Shown here one piece after another: positions 24,192-32,147 of a stretch of 51,370 bases of DNA. How positions within the stretch are numbered: the first letter of the stretch is position 1; the number at the start of each line of letters is the position of its first letter. The notes beneath the pieces were generated by a model. That model saw nothing but the letters and a program-made list of their open reading frames with translations. It was not told the origin of the DNA and did not search any database. The stretch comes from Lachnospiraceae bacterium (GTDB lineage Bacteria > Bacillota > Clostridia > Lachnospirales > Lachnospiraceae): NCBI GenBank assembly GCA_021770245.1, contig JAETRI010000025.1, positions 1-51,370 on the forward strand, written 5' to 3'. Made by a program: the position numbers and the translations under genes.

Positions 24192-25103
24192 TTATGGCAT
24201 GACGAGCAGGAGCACGGTAATGCAGATTATGCTGATCACGATGGACAGGGAATTCATGGCGCTGGACAGCTCCACGTCTCCCCCGAGTTCCCCGGTATAG
24301 GCAGTCGCCACACTGGATACCGGCCCAAAGGCAATGATCGCCAGAGCCTGCCGGATCTCCGGCCCAAAGGGAGCCAGGAAATAAAAGCCTAGGCACAGCA
24401 CCAGCGCCGTAGAATACCGGAGAGCCAGCATTTTCACCAGCCTGGCCAGCTTGCTTTGATCCAGCCGGATTTCAAAGCCGATTCCGATCATCAGAAGTGC
24501 CAGAAAAGGGTTGGCATTCCCCGCCGTATTCGCAAAGGTTAAAAGCAGCTCCGGAAGCCTCCAGTGCAGCAGCACCAGAACGGTCATCAGCAGATAGGAA
24601 TCAAAGGGAAGGGAAGAAAATAAGGTCCTTACCATGCTCTTTGCCGACACCTTTCCGCCGTTTCCCTGGATCGCCGACGCGATACTGTAGGTAAGCCCGG
24701 TACACATCACCGCATTTCCCGTGTCAAACAGGCTGCAGGCCGCGAATCCCACCGGTCCCAGGAAGCTTTGCACGAAAGGCAGCGTGAAATTCCCGATATT
24801 ATAACCCGACGCATTGATCACGCCGAAAGCCTTTTCCTGCCTGCTCCCCTTCCGATTCAGCAGATAGCCCAGCGCCACATAAACCATGTTACAGGCAAAC
24901 CCTGCCACGCACAGAATCAGGAGAGAAACATCGATGGTAATATTGCTGAAATTGGAGATGATCGCACAGGGCAGGGTGATTTTTACCACGATCCTGGATA
25001 GAATATAGAAATCCTTTAATTCAAAAAAGGACATCCTTTTCAGAATATATCCCATTGCAATGATGCCGACAAAGGCCAGCGCTCTTGCCAATACGCTCCA
25101 CAT
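24192..25103 (-). CDS. AEC-family (auxin efflux carrier-like) transporter
   Basis: A 303-residue integral membrane protein with about ten helices in two five-helix halves. The N-terminal half has SRIVVKITLPCAIISNF and NASGYNIGNFTLPFVQSFLGP; the C-terminal half has AIIAFGPVSSVATAYTGELGG. These match the Mem_trans (AEC) family, which moves carboxylates such as malate or auxin-like acids; the substrate here is unknown. The start at 25103 is preceded by GAGAGGG. A consensus promoter lies about 125 bases upstream. It precedes the LCP gene by 130 bases. Confidence 0.88.
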   Translation of the reverse strand: MWSVLARALAFVGIIAMGYILKRMSFFELKDFYILSRIVVKITLPCAIISNFSNITIDVSLLILCVAGFACNMVYVALGYLLNRKGSRQEKAFGVINASGYNIGNFTLPFVQSFLGPVGFAACSLFDTGNAVMCTGLTYSIASAIQGNGGKVSAKSMVRTLFSSLPFDSYLLMTVLVLLHWRLPELLLTFANTAGNANPFLALLMIGIGFEIRLDQSKLARLVKMLALRYSTALVLCLGFYFLAPFGPEIRQALAIIAFGPVSSVATAYTGELGGDVELSSAMNSLSIVISIICITVLLLVMP

Positions 25104-25227
25104 GTTCCCTCTCATTCTGCCGCGCCAGACAGCTTTCCTGCCGGGAAAACCCTGTGCCCGATGCCAAAGTCTCCCCCGAAATCTTTCCGTTTTCCGGCCG
25201 TCTTACCCGGACGGCCCCATGGGCATC

Positions 25228-25256
25228 ATTATAAAGGGAAGGCGGAGGATTTTCAA
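25228..25256 (-). promoter_or_regulatory. Sigma-A promoter for the AEC transporter
   Basis: TTGAAA (25256-25251), 17 bases, TATAAT (25233-25228). The leader contains a GGCCGTC/GACGGCC hairpin (25195-25216). Confidence 0.75.
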
Positions 25257-25278
25257 GTGCTGCCTTTCCGACGGCACG

Positions 25279-25401
25279 GCAAACGCATGAATGGCCCTGC
25301 GGCCCCTGCGCCACCCCTGCCCGTCCCCTCTGTGATCATCTCACGCGCTGCGGGGACGGGCAGGGATGGCGCAGGGGCCGCAGGGCCGTTCGTGCGTTTG
25401 C
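25279..25401. repeat. Long GC-rich hairpin, family D
   Basis: Arms of 50 bases (25279-25328 and 25352-25401) are complementary at 47 positions, and the other three can form G-U wobble pairs on one strand. Recognisable blocks are GCAAACGCATGAA, GGCCCTGCGGCCCCTGCGCC and GACGGGCAGGG. The loop is 23 bases. It sits between the promoter of the AEC gene and the 3' end of the fucosidase gene. No U-run follows, although a role as an RNA barrier for the fucosidase transcript is possible. Confidence 0.85.
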
Positions 25402-25434
25402 GGTATTCTCACCCGGATGGCATCCGAATACCCG

Positions 25435-26751
25435 TCATTCCTCCTTTAGGAAGATCTCCACCACCGTATCCTTTTCATCCGGCAGCGGATAGCAGTCCGA
25501 TGCATCCGAATCGAAGAAAAAGAACGCGTTTTGGCCGAATTCCTTGAGATTCCAGTAAGAGGCTTCTTTGATCACGGAGCCGTCGCGCAGCAGGCGCATT
25601 TTGTCGATCTTCCCGGCCATTTTCCCCAGGCAGATCGCTCCTGCCTGTTCCTCCATGACGTGGGCGTACAGCAGGTTTTGGCGCCGGGTAAAGCGTCCCC
25701 ATTCCGGCTTGGGAAGTCCTGCATAACCGCATCCGTAGATGCTTCTGCCGTTTTTCTTCATCCATTTCCCCACTTCCTTCAGGATTTCCACCGCTTCCTC
25801 CGGGATTTCGCCCGTCGCATCCGGGCCCACGTTGAGAAGGAGGTTTCCTCCCTTACTGACGCACTCCACCAGCATGTGGATCACCATCCTGGCGGACTTA
25901 TAATGGTGGTCATGGGCGGCATACCCCCAGTGGTTGTTCAGGGTGATACAGGATTCCCAGGGGACGGGATTCCCGTCCTCGTCCCGCATCCCCTCCGGAG
26001 GGATCATCTGTTCCGGCGACACGAAATCTCCGGAATAGGAGGTGGGATTGCCGGTAAGGATGGATCCCGCATCCTCTCCGCTGCCTTCCAGACGGTTGTC
26101 GATGATCACATCGGGCTGAAGGGAACGCACCATCGCGATCAATTCCTCCGCCCTCCAGGTGTCGGCCCTCATTTTATCATAGGAAAAGTCGAACCACATG
26201 ATATCCAGTTTCCCATAGTTGGTCAGAAGCTCCCGCACCTGGCCGAACAGGTAGGTGAGATAGCGGTTAAAATCCCTGTTTTCATTCGAGCATTCGGGAT
26301 GGTTCCGCATGGGATGATGCATGTCGCCGTAGTGCGGATAGTCCTCATGTCTCCAGTCGATCACGGAATAGTACAGTCCCACCCGGATGCCCTCCGCCCG
26401 GAACGCGTCCAAAAACTCCCGCACCAGATCCCGGCCGCAGGGGGTATTGGTGGATTTAAAATCCGTCAGGCTGCTGTCGAACAGGCAGAAGCCGTCGTGA
26501 TGCTTCGCCGTCAATACCGCATACTTCATCCCGGCCTCCTTCGCCAGCCGGGCCCATTTCCTGGGATCGTAGTTTTCCGCACTAAATTCGTCCCGATAGG
26601 GCTCGTACTCCTCCTTCGTCAGCTCTTCCATGCTCCGGATCCATTCGTTCTTTGCCGGAATGGCATACAGCCCCCAATGAATGAACATCCCAAAACGGGC
26701 ATCCCGATACCATTCTGTCCTTCTCGTTCTCTCTTCCACTATTTGATTCAT
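25435..26751 (-). CDS. Alpha-L-fucosidase (GH29)
   Basis: Releases terminal L-fucose from glycans. The 438 residues start with the GH29 entry EWYRDARFGMFIHWGLYAIPA (about 12-32), then YAVLTAKHHDGFCLFDS (about 84) and IRVGLYYSVIDWRH. The catalytic nucleophile is the Asp in LDIMWFDFSYDKM (about 200), followed by the C-terminal GGNLLLNVGPDATGEIP (about 305). No signal peptide is visible, so a cytoplasmic or unconventionally located enzyme. AAAGGATTGGT from repeat B4 precedes ATG 26751. Last gene of a presumed operon with the transglutaminase-like protein and the hexosaminidase. Confidence 0.93.
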   Translation of the reverse strand: MNQIVEERTRRTEWYRDARFGMFIHWGLYAIPAKNEWIRSMEELTKEEYEPYRDEFSAENYDPRKWARLAKEAGMKYAVLTAKHHDGFCLFDSSLTDFKSTNTPCGRDLVREFLDAFRAEGIRVGLYYSVIDWRHEDYPHYGDMHHPMRNHPECSNENRDFNRYLTYLFGQVRELLTNYGKLDIMWFDFSYDKMRADTWRAEELIAMVRSLQPDVIIDNRLEGSGEDAGSILTGNPTSYSGDFVSPEQMIPPEGMRDEDGNPVPWESCITLNNHWGYAAHDHHYKSARMVIHMLVECVSKGGNLLLNVGPDATGEIPEEAVEILKEVGKWMKKNGRSIYGCGYAGLPKPEWGRFTRRQNLLYAHVMEEQAGAICLGKMAGKIDKMRLLRDGSVIKEASYWNLKEFGQNAFFFFDSDASDCYPLPDEKDTVVEIFLKEE

Positions 26752-26910
26752 ACCAATCCTTTCATGCCGCGTCCTGCGCGGCTGCGCAACATGAATCTTC
26801 GATTCATGTCTGGGAAACCGCGAATGCAATTTCTCATACTTCATTCAATTTGGGCCGTCCGTGACACAAAATGTGATTGAGAAATAAGTCTGACGGCTTA
26901 TTTCTCAATC
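26752..26910 (-). repeat. Family C and B repeats between the transglutaminase and fucosidase genes (C1, B4)
   Basis: C1 is a perfect 14-bp hairpin, GATTGAGAAATAAG/CTTATTTCTCAATC (26875-26888, 26897-26910). The TAA in its distal arm is the stop codon of the transglutaminase-like gene. Then ATTTTGTGTCACGG..CCAAATTGAAT, a degenerate GAGAAATTGC.. hairpin, the palindrome CATGAATCGAAGATTCATG (26790-26808), GCGCAGCCGCG, and GCGGCATGAAAGGATTGGT before ATG. Confidence 0.78.
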
Positions 26911-29765
26911 TGCGTGCAGCAGGCCGTTTCCGTATCCGCCGCCTCTTCCCTCAGGCGCAGCAGTTTCAGGATCATTTCGCCGGCCCCCACATGATATCCC
27001 GCCACGCCGTACACGCCCACCATGTCCGGGCTCACCAGCACCGCCAGCGGCAGCCTGCCCGGTTCCAGATACATCCTGCGGGCCAGGGCTTCCGTCTTTC
27101 CCCCGAAATCGTCCAAAAAGAACCGGGCCGTGCCCACCCTGCTCAGAATCCGGGCCAGGATCGGATTTTCCCGGACGCGGTAAGAGGCGGCCACAAAGTA
27201 CAGGCCCGCTTTCCGCTTCGCATATTCCTCCCCGTTTTGGTCGATTTCCGCCAAAATATGCTCCGTGGGTTCCTCGTCCTCCCCGAGCCAGAGAAAAAGT
27301 CCGTCCCTGTCCTTCACCAGGCCGGAAATCGGGCAGTCCGTCCCGTCCTCTCCTCTCAGCGCGAAATCGGAAATCCTGTGGGCGGTAAAAAGGTCCGAAG
27401 GGGCGGCCTGGGCCAGTTTAAGTCCCACTTCCCTGCGTTCTCCCTCCTTTAGGGAAAAAATCATCTGTTTTGCCAGGATATTGCCGCAGGGAAGCCGGTT
27501 GGCTGTTAGTATCCGATATTGCCCCGGCAATACGGACAGGACCCCGTCCGTCCCCTCCCCCGCCTTATCCGTAAACAGGGTTTTCCAACCCGTATCTTCC
27601 ATCCGGGCCAGCGTCCAGTTCTCCCGATAGGACCATCTCGTTTCGTCCGCTTGGCGCACACATATTTCGCTCCTGCGGTTTTCCCGGCCCAGGGGGATAA
27701 AACCGCCTGCCGAAGACGCTCCTTCCCGGACCCAGGCCTCCGGCACCCCGTCCCCCATGCCCAGCCTTGCGGGAATCCCCAGCGTCCTCAGAAGCTGCAC
27801 GCAGACCGTCCTTTGGGTGAGCTCGCTCCCATAGCCGCTCTCCAGCGCGGCGCGCGCGGACGAAACCAGCTCCCCGTACTCCGTCCTTTTATCGGAGCGG
27901 ATCCTTTCTTGTACCAGCCTCCAGGCCAGAAACGGATCACGCCGGATTTCCTCCCCGGCCCAGGGCAGCGGGCGGCCTGCCGCCAAAACCGACGATACGT
28001 CTTCCGCTCCGTCCCCGGCCTTCCTTTCTGCCCGCATCTTACGGACACTTTCCCGCACATCCTCCCGTCCCAGCCATTCCAGCAGGAATGCCCGGTGCGG
28101 CCGAAGCATCTCGTTGCGTACCCGCGGACAGAGGACGAACGGGATGGCAAGCCCGCTCTCCGGGACGTCCGGCCGGGACGGAGCGCACGGGCATGCATCC
28201 GCCGGGATGTCCGCACGGGGCGGAGCACACGGGCATGCGTCCGCCGGGACATCCGTCCGAGGCGGAACGCACGGGCACGCATCTCCCGGGACGTCCGTGC
28301 GGGGCGGAGCGCACAGACACGCATCCGCCAGGACGTCTGCCGTAACGTCCCGCCAGTCCTTCTCCCGCAGGCAGGCGAGCAGCGCCGTTTTCCGTCTTTT
28401 GGTCCATCCCTCTCCTGCAGGGCCCAGGAGGAAGCCGGCGATTTCCGCCTGGTTTCCGCGGGAGCCTTCCAGGATCTTGAGACACGTCTCCCTCTCCTGT
28501 CCCTCCAGGCCGGCCGCAGCCCGCTCCGCCAGGGCGGGATCGAAGATCCCGCCTTCCTTATCCCGGCGCAGACGCGCGGCCCGTTCCGTCTTTTCGGCCT
28601 TTCTGCGGATTTCCTCCTCCGGCCGCCCGGCCACAGATCCGTCCGCATCCCCGGGGGCCAGGATGACCAGATCTTCCCACGCGTCCGTCCCTTCCGTTCG
28701 GAAACCGCCTTTCCTGCGATCCTCCAGCCGGACGACACATCCACGCCCCTCTCCCGCTTCCGCCATGCATTCCCCGTACAGGCTTCCCCTGCGCGCCGTC
28801 ACGTGCAGGCTGCCCCTTCCCGTTCTGAAAAGGCAGCTCCCGTCCCGCCCCGTCCTCAGGAAAGCGATCTCCCCGAAAGCGGCTTGGTTCATCACTTCAA
28901 AGCCTACCCGGGCATCCTCCAGGGGCTCTCCCCCGGGGCCGTACACCGTCACCCGCAGATCGCAGGCCGCAGCATACCGATCCAAATGGTTCAGGCTGCA
29001 GGATAGATCTTCTCCCCGGGAAACGATCCCGTTTTCCTCCTTCGGTTCCACGGGAAGCATCCATCGGGAACGCACCAACATGGCCCGGGAAGCCGCCCCG
29101 GTAAACCAGCCCCGGTTCACCGCCGCTTCCGGTTCGCAGGCGCCCAGGAAGACCCATTTCCCGTCACACCAGGCTTCCATCCAGGCGTGATTGTCGTCGC
29201 AATGGGACCATAACGGCACGTATACCTGCCTCGCCGGGATCCCAAGGCTCCTCAAGACCGACACCGCAAAGGCGGACTCCTCCCCGCATCTTCCGAAGGC
29301 GGAACGATATACGCAAAGCGGGCCGGCAGTCCGCTCGTCCGTGGAGCGGTAAGTTACCTGGGAAGCGCACCAGTCGTTGACCCAGAGCACGGCTTCCTCC
29401 ATCCCCGTCCCGGAGATCCGATCTTTTAATTTTTCGTAAAAAAAGGCCCGATGCTCCGTCAGATCCTCATCGTTGACCCGATGGTACAGGACATCAGCCG
29501 CAAACACTTCCTCCGGGACCCTTCCCGCAAACGGGCCGTTTTCCCATAAAAACGCGCCGTGGCGCGCAAAAGAAAGAAACAGCGCCGGAGAATAATCCAG
29601 CGCATCGCAAAGGGGCATGGAGGCGTACAGGCACTTCAGCGCATCCCTCGCCGGCTCCCCGCACCCGTCAAGCGCCTCAGATACTTCCTCCGCCTTTTTT
29701 CCCATCCTTCTCATCTGTTCCCGGAAGGGAGTTTCCAGTTCTTCCATCCATTCCCGCGTAAACAT
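26898..29765 (-). CDS. Large transglutaminase-like protein with Cys repeats and thioredoxin-like tail
   Basis: 955 residues, no signal peptide. The papain-like core spans about 145-225: FGRCGEESAFAVSVLRSLGIPAR (Cys160), HCDDNHAWMEAWCDGKW (His193) and FLGACEPE; the last stretch replaces the usual Asp and matches a known family variant. Around 285-360 lies a CarboxypepD_reg-like beta domain (LRVTVYGPGGEPLEDARVGFE). Residues about 474-530 hold four to five 14-residue repeats of the type DVPADACPCAPPRT. At about 650-690, TVCVQLLRTLGIPARLGMGDG resembles the Cys helix of a second, degenerate transglutaminase core. The end (about 860-945) looks thioredoxin-like without a CXXC. GGAGGGAGGACGG before 29765 sets the start. 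It lies 17 bases after the hexosaminidase stop. Substrate unknown. Confidence 0.8.
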   Translation of the reverse strand: MFTREWMEELETPFREQMRRMGKKAEEVSEALDGCGEPARDALKCLYASMPLCDALDYSPALFLSFARHGAFLWENGPFAGRVPEEVFAADVLYHRVNDEDLTEHRAFFYEKLKDRISGTGMEEAVLWVNDWCASQVTYRSTDERTAGPLCVYRSAFGRCGEESAFAVSVLRSLGIPARQVYVPLWSHCDDNHAWMEAWCDGKWVFLGACEPEAAVNRGWFTGAASRAMLVRSRWMLPVEPKEENGIVSRGEDLSCSLNHLDRYAAACDLRVTVYGPGGEPLEDARVGFEVMNQAAFGEIAFLRTGRDGSCLFRTGRGSLHVTARRGSLYGECMAEAGEGRGCVVRLEDRRKGGFRTEGTDAWEDLVILAPGDADGSVAGRPEEEIRRKAEKTERAARLRRDKEGGIFDPALAERAAAGLEGQERETCLKILEGSRGNQAEIAGFLLGPAGEGWTKRRKTALLACLREKDWRDVTADVLADACLCAPPRTDVPGDACPCVPPRTDVPADACPCAPPRADIPADACPCAPSRPDVPESGLAIPFVLCPRVRNEMLRPHRAFLLEWLGREDVRESVRKMRAERKAGDGAEDVSSVLAAGRPLPWAGEEIRRDPFLAWRLVQERIRSDKRTEYGELVSSARAALESGYGSELTQRTVCVQLLRTLGIPARLGMGDGVPEAWVREGASSAGGFIPLGRENRRSEICVRQADETRWSYRENWTLARMEDTGWKTLFTDKAGEGTDGVLSVLPGQYRILTANRLPCGNILAKQMIFSLKEGERREVGLKLAQAAPSDLFTAHRISDFALRGEDGTDCPISGLVKDRDGLFLWLGEDEEPTEHILAEIDQNGEEYAKRKAGLYFVAASYRVRENPILARILSRVGTARFFLDDFGGKTEALARRMYLEPGRLPLAVLVSPDMVGVYGVAGYHVGAGEMILKLLRLREEAADTETACCTQIEK
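28178..28345. repeat. 42-bp tandem repeat inside the transglutaminase-like gene
   Basis: Four direct copies of about 42 bp, each with a GGGCATGCATCCGCCGGGA-like core and a GGGGCGGAGC block, encode the 14-residue unit DVPADACPCAPPR. The copies differ by scattered substitutions, mostly changing only one residue per unit, so the array is old or under selection. In-frame length change by slippage would leave the protein intact. Confidence 0.85.
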
Positions 29766-29782
29766 CCGTCCTCCCTCCGGCC

Positions 29783-31084
29783 TCACTGAGCCAGCGTATC
29801 CTTGTACTTCACCCGATAAATCCGTCTGAGGGAATCGTTCACCCTGTTCTCGTCGATTCTCCCGTCGCGTACCGCCGCGACCACGCCCTCATAGGCCTGC
29901 ACGAAATCCTCCGGCATCAGAATCATATCCGCTCCCGCCTTCAGCGCCTTGACGGCCGCTTCGTCCGAAGCGTAATAGGACGATATGGCCGCCATATCCA
30001 TAGCGTCCGTAATGACGATTCCGTCATATCCCAGCTGTTCTCTCAGGATCCCCGTGATGATCTCCTCATTTAGGGAAGCAGGAAGGGAATCCCCGCCCGT
30101 AAGGCCCGGCGCGCTGATATGCCCCACCATCACCATATCCGTACCGGCGGCGATTCCCGCCTGAAAGGGAAGAAATTCCGCCGCCTGCATTTCCTCCAGG
30201 GTCCGTCCCGTCTCCACGGCCCCCTCGTGGGAGTCGCCTGTCGTATTGCCGTGACCCGGAAAATGCTTCAGACACGCGCTCACGCCGGTCTCCTGCATGC
30301 CCTCCACCGCGGCCTGCACCATCAGGGAAACACCGGCCGGATCGGAACCGAAGGCACGGTCGCCGATCACCGTATTATCCGGATTCGTCTGCACGTCGGC
30401 CACCGGCGCGAAATCCAGATTGAACCCGTATTCCCTCAGATACGTCCCAATCGTCGTTCCCGCGCTGCGGGCCGCTTCCGCATCCCCGATCGACGCCATA
30501 GGCCCCACGTTCTCAAGCCCCAGCGCATCCGCCACCCGCGCCACCCGGCCGCCTTCCTCGTCCACCGCCAGAAAAAGGGGATACTTGGCATACCCGGCCG
30601 TGTTGCCCAGCATTTCCCCAAGCTGCTGTGCGGACTGAATATTTTTGGAAAAATACACCAGGCCTCCCACCGGATACCTGGCCAGCGCATCCCTCGTACT
30701 GTCTCCGGCCTGCACCGCCGTCCCCACTCCCGTGAGGGCCTCCGGCCGGATAATAAAAAGCCCGGCCACCTTATCCTCCAGGCTCATATCCGCTATTGTA
30801 TTATTCACAAGTTCCTCCAGCAGGGCCTCATCCGACACCTCCGGCGCCGTCTCCTCCGGCGATCCCGCCTCCGGTTCCCCTTCTTCCGGCAGGACTTCGG
30901 CTTCCGTCTCCGCGTTCTCCTGCCTCTCCTCCTGCGCACGCTTCTCCTGCATGGCATTGGAGATATGCCTGATCCCGAAAAAAACACCCACGGCGACGGC
31001 CGCCAGCAGGACGGCAGTAATCACATAGGATATGATCTGATTCCTGATCCTTCTTTTTCTTCTCGCTTCTCTCCGGTTCATCAT
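29783..31084 (-). CDS. Membrane-anchored beta-N-acetylhexosaminidase (GH3, NagZ-like)
   Basis: Hydrolyses beta-N-acetylglucosaminides, typically from peptidoglycan or mucin-like glycans. Residues 1-40 give a basic start and a membrane helix (IISYVITAVLLAAVAVGVFF). An acidic Glu/Pro linker (50-90) follows. The GH3 barrel shows FLAVDEEGGRVAR (about 182), LDFAPVADV, the NagZ loop CLKHFPGHGNTTGDSH (about 260-275, His/Asp dyad) and GIVITDAMDMAAI (nucleophile Asp about 347). GGAGG directly abuts ATG 31084; the next Met codon (31081) is equally possible. It is the first gene of the operon, and the transglutaminase-like gene starts 17 bases after its stop. Confidence 0.92.
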   Translation of the reverse strand: MMNRREARRKRRIRNQIISYVITAVLLAAVAVGVFFGIRHISNAMQEKRAQEERQENAETEAEVLPEEGEPEAGSPEETAPEVSDEALLEELVNNTIADMSLEDKVAGLFIIRPEALTGVGTAVQAGDSTRDALARYPVGGLVYFSKNIQSAQQLGEMLGNTAGYAKYPLFLAVDEEGGRVARVADALGLENVGPMASIGDAEAARSAGTTIGTYLREYGFNLDFAPVADVQTNPDNTVIGDRAFGSDPAGVSLMVQAAVEGMQETGVSACLKHFPGHGNTTGDSHEGAVETGRTLEEMQAAEFLPFQAGIAAGTDMVMVGHISAPGLTGGDSLPASLNEEIITGILREQLGYDGIVITDAMDMAAISSYYASDEAAVKALKAGADMILMPEDFVQAYEGVVAAVRDGRIDENRVNDSLRRIYRVKYKDTLAQ

Positions 31085-31197
31085 CCTCCTGCCTTTCCTG
31101 CAATCTTCCCTTCCCCGCCGGGGTAACAGACAAAACCGTTCCCATACCGATACGGCCCGCCGGCCGAACCGTAATCTAACACTACCACAAACAGAAG

Positions 31198-31700
31198 CGG
31201 GTATCAATCTTTTTCTTGATACCCGCTCCTAAACTATGCTGTCCAATGGCCTTACCTCCATTTTCTCCTCTGCGCCTCTTTCCACTCTTTTGGTTTTCTT
31301 TGTACCAGATGTACTGCAACGGTATCCGCCTTTCGGATGTTCTTCGCTGCTAAAGTAAGTGTACTCGCTTCGCATTCGGTTTTCGCATCGTCCTTAAAGT
31401 ATATCTGAATCGTTCCCTTCGAAGATTCCTGCCGTTTCCTGCCAGATTCCCTCAAATCACCGGTTCTCCTATCCCCCGAAGTCCATCTATATAAATTTGG
31501 AACTTATATTAACGGTTACCGACTTGCTATGGGTAGTTCTCCTGCAATTTCCGGTCCTTCTTGACAGAAATCCCTGTCCTCTTCCGGAACCCTTTAAGGC
31601 TCTCTCTATTCAGTTATCTTCCTTATAAAAAACTTATGCTTTCGGCGGTCCGTACCTCCTTTTCTTAGATTTGGTAGTTCTTCCTGTCTTGCTTGTTTAT
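31198..31700 (-). ncRNA. Candidate large structured non-coding RNA, about 500 nt
   Basis: A perfect consensus promoter (31735-31707) fires into 500 bases with no credible protein frame. Base composition is AT-richer and unlike the flanking genes. Many local stems are visible on the minus strand: GACAG/CTGTC (31577-31562), TTCCGG/CCGGAA around it (31590-31549), CGG/CCG (31520-31512), GAATC/GATTC (31427-31405), ATCCG/CGGAT with a GAAA-containing loop (31338-31324) and GTAC/GTAC (31314-31302). The 3' end is an 11-bp hairpin, GCGGGTATCAA/TTGATACCCGC (31225-31198), followed by UUCUGUUUGU. I recognise no RNase P, tmRNA, SRP, 6S or riboswitch core. Size and setting recall the ornate large RNAs (ROOL, GOLLD, OLE) of Firmicutes, but identity is not established. 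Confidence 0.6.
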
Positions 31701-31706
31701 GGGTTC

Positions 31707-31735
31707 ATTATAGTCCCTGCTTCCGTATCTGTCAA
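31707..31735 (-). promoter_or_regulatory. Perfect sigma-A promoter for the candidate RNA
   Basis: TTGACA (31735-31730), 17 bases, TATAAT (31712-31707). Upstream on the minus strand lie A-tracts (AAAAAAAGTC, AAAAAAC; 31739-31760) like an UP element, suggesting strong, rRNA-like transcription. From 31740 to 31855 the DNA is very AT-rich and holds nothing else recognisable. Confidence 0.88.
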
Positions 31736-31855
31736 TATGTTTTTTGACTTTTTTTCTTATTTTGCTCTGTTTTCTGTTTTATACAATTAAAATGCTCTAT
31801 TTATGTGTATATTGTTTAAAATAATTTGAATTTTCAGACAATTTATCCTTCAACC

Positions 31856-32113
31856 GGCCTCAGGGCCGTTCATGCGTTTGTCCTGCAACCGGCCCTTGCA
31901 TAATCCGCCGCAAGCCCCCGGCCAAATTTCCCGGTTAAACGCCGTCTTCGCCGTGGAAGCTGCGGAAAACGAAACGACCGCCCACAGCCCGGAAAGCATC
32001 CGGTGCGGACAGCCGTTTCATTTCGCGCCACAGGAAACGAACAGCCCCGCGGCCTCTGCGCGGAGCCGGGCAGGGACGGCGCAGAGGCCGCGGGGCTGTT
32101 CGTTCGTTTGTCC
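31856..32113. repeat. Family D arms and GC-rich hairpin beyond the end of lysC
   Basis: 31856-31891 carries CGGCCTCAGGGCCG and GCGTTTGTCCTG. The main hairpin pairs 32037-32062 with 32080-32105 over 26 bp (AACGAACAGCCCCGCGGCC, TCTGCGC arms). Its loop GGAGCCGGGCAGGGAC is also found in the arm of the large hairpin at 48.7 kb. The rest (31892-32030) holds no gene that I can support. It could end lysC transcription, although no U-run follows. Confidence 0.7.
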
Positions 32114-32147
32114 TGATTCCATGCGGCTTACGCCAAGCCGCTCCGTC

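Noticed and set aside
28178-28345. Possible CRISPR-like array
   Set aside because: Direct 42-bp repeats without spacers, in frame within a coding region, encoding a 14-residue unit. No Cas genes.
27519-29006. Long plus-strand frame opposite the transglutaminase-like gene
   Set aside because: Arg/Pro/Ala-rich shadow of a GC-rich gene; the minus-strand frame has clear domain motifs and a ribosome binding site.
31252-31455. A 67-codon minus-strand frame in the 31.2-31.7 kb region, starting with TTG
   Set aside because: Very basic composition with no recognisable motif, a poor start, and location inside the stem-rich candidate RNA. More likely non-coding.
31198-31700. RNase P RNA, tmRNA, SRP or 6S RNA as identity of the candidate RNA
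   Set aside because: The conserved cores (for example GAGGAAAGTCC of RNase P, or a tag reading frame of tmRNA) are absent by eye. A covariance search was not possible here.
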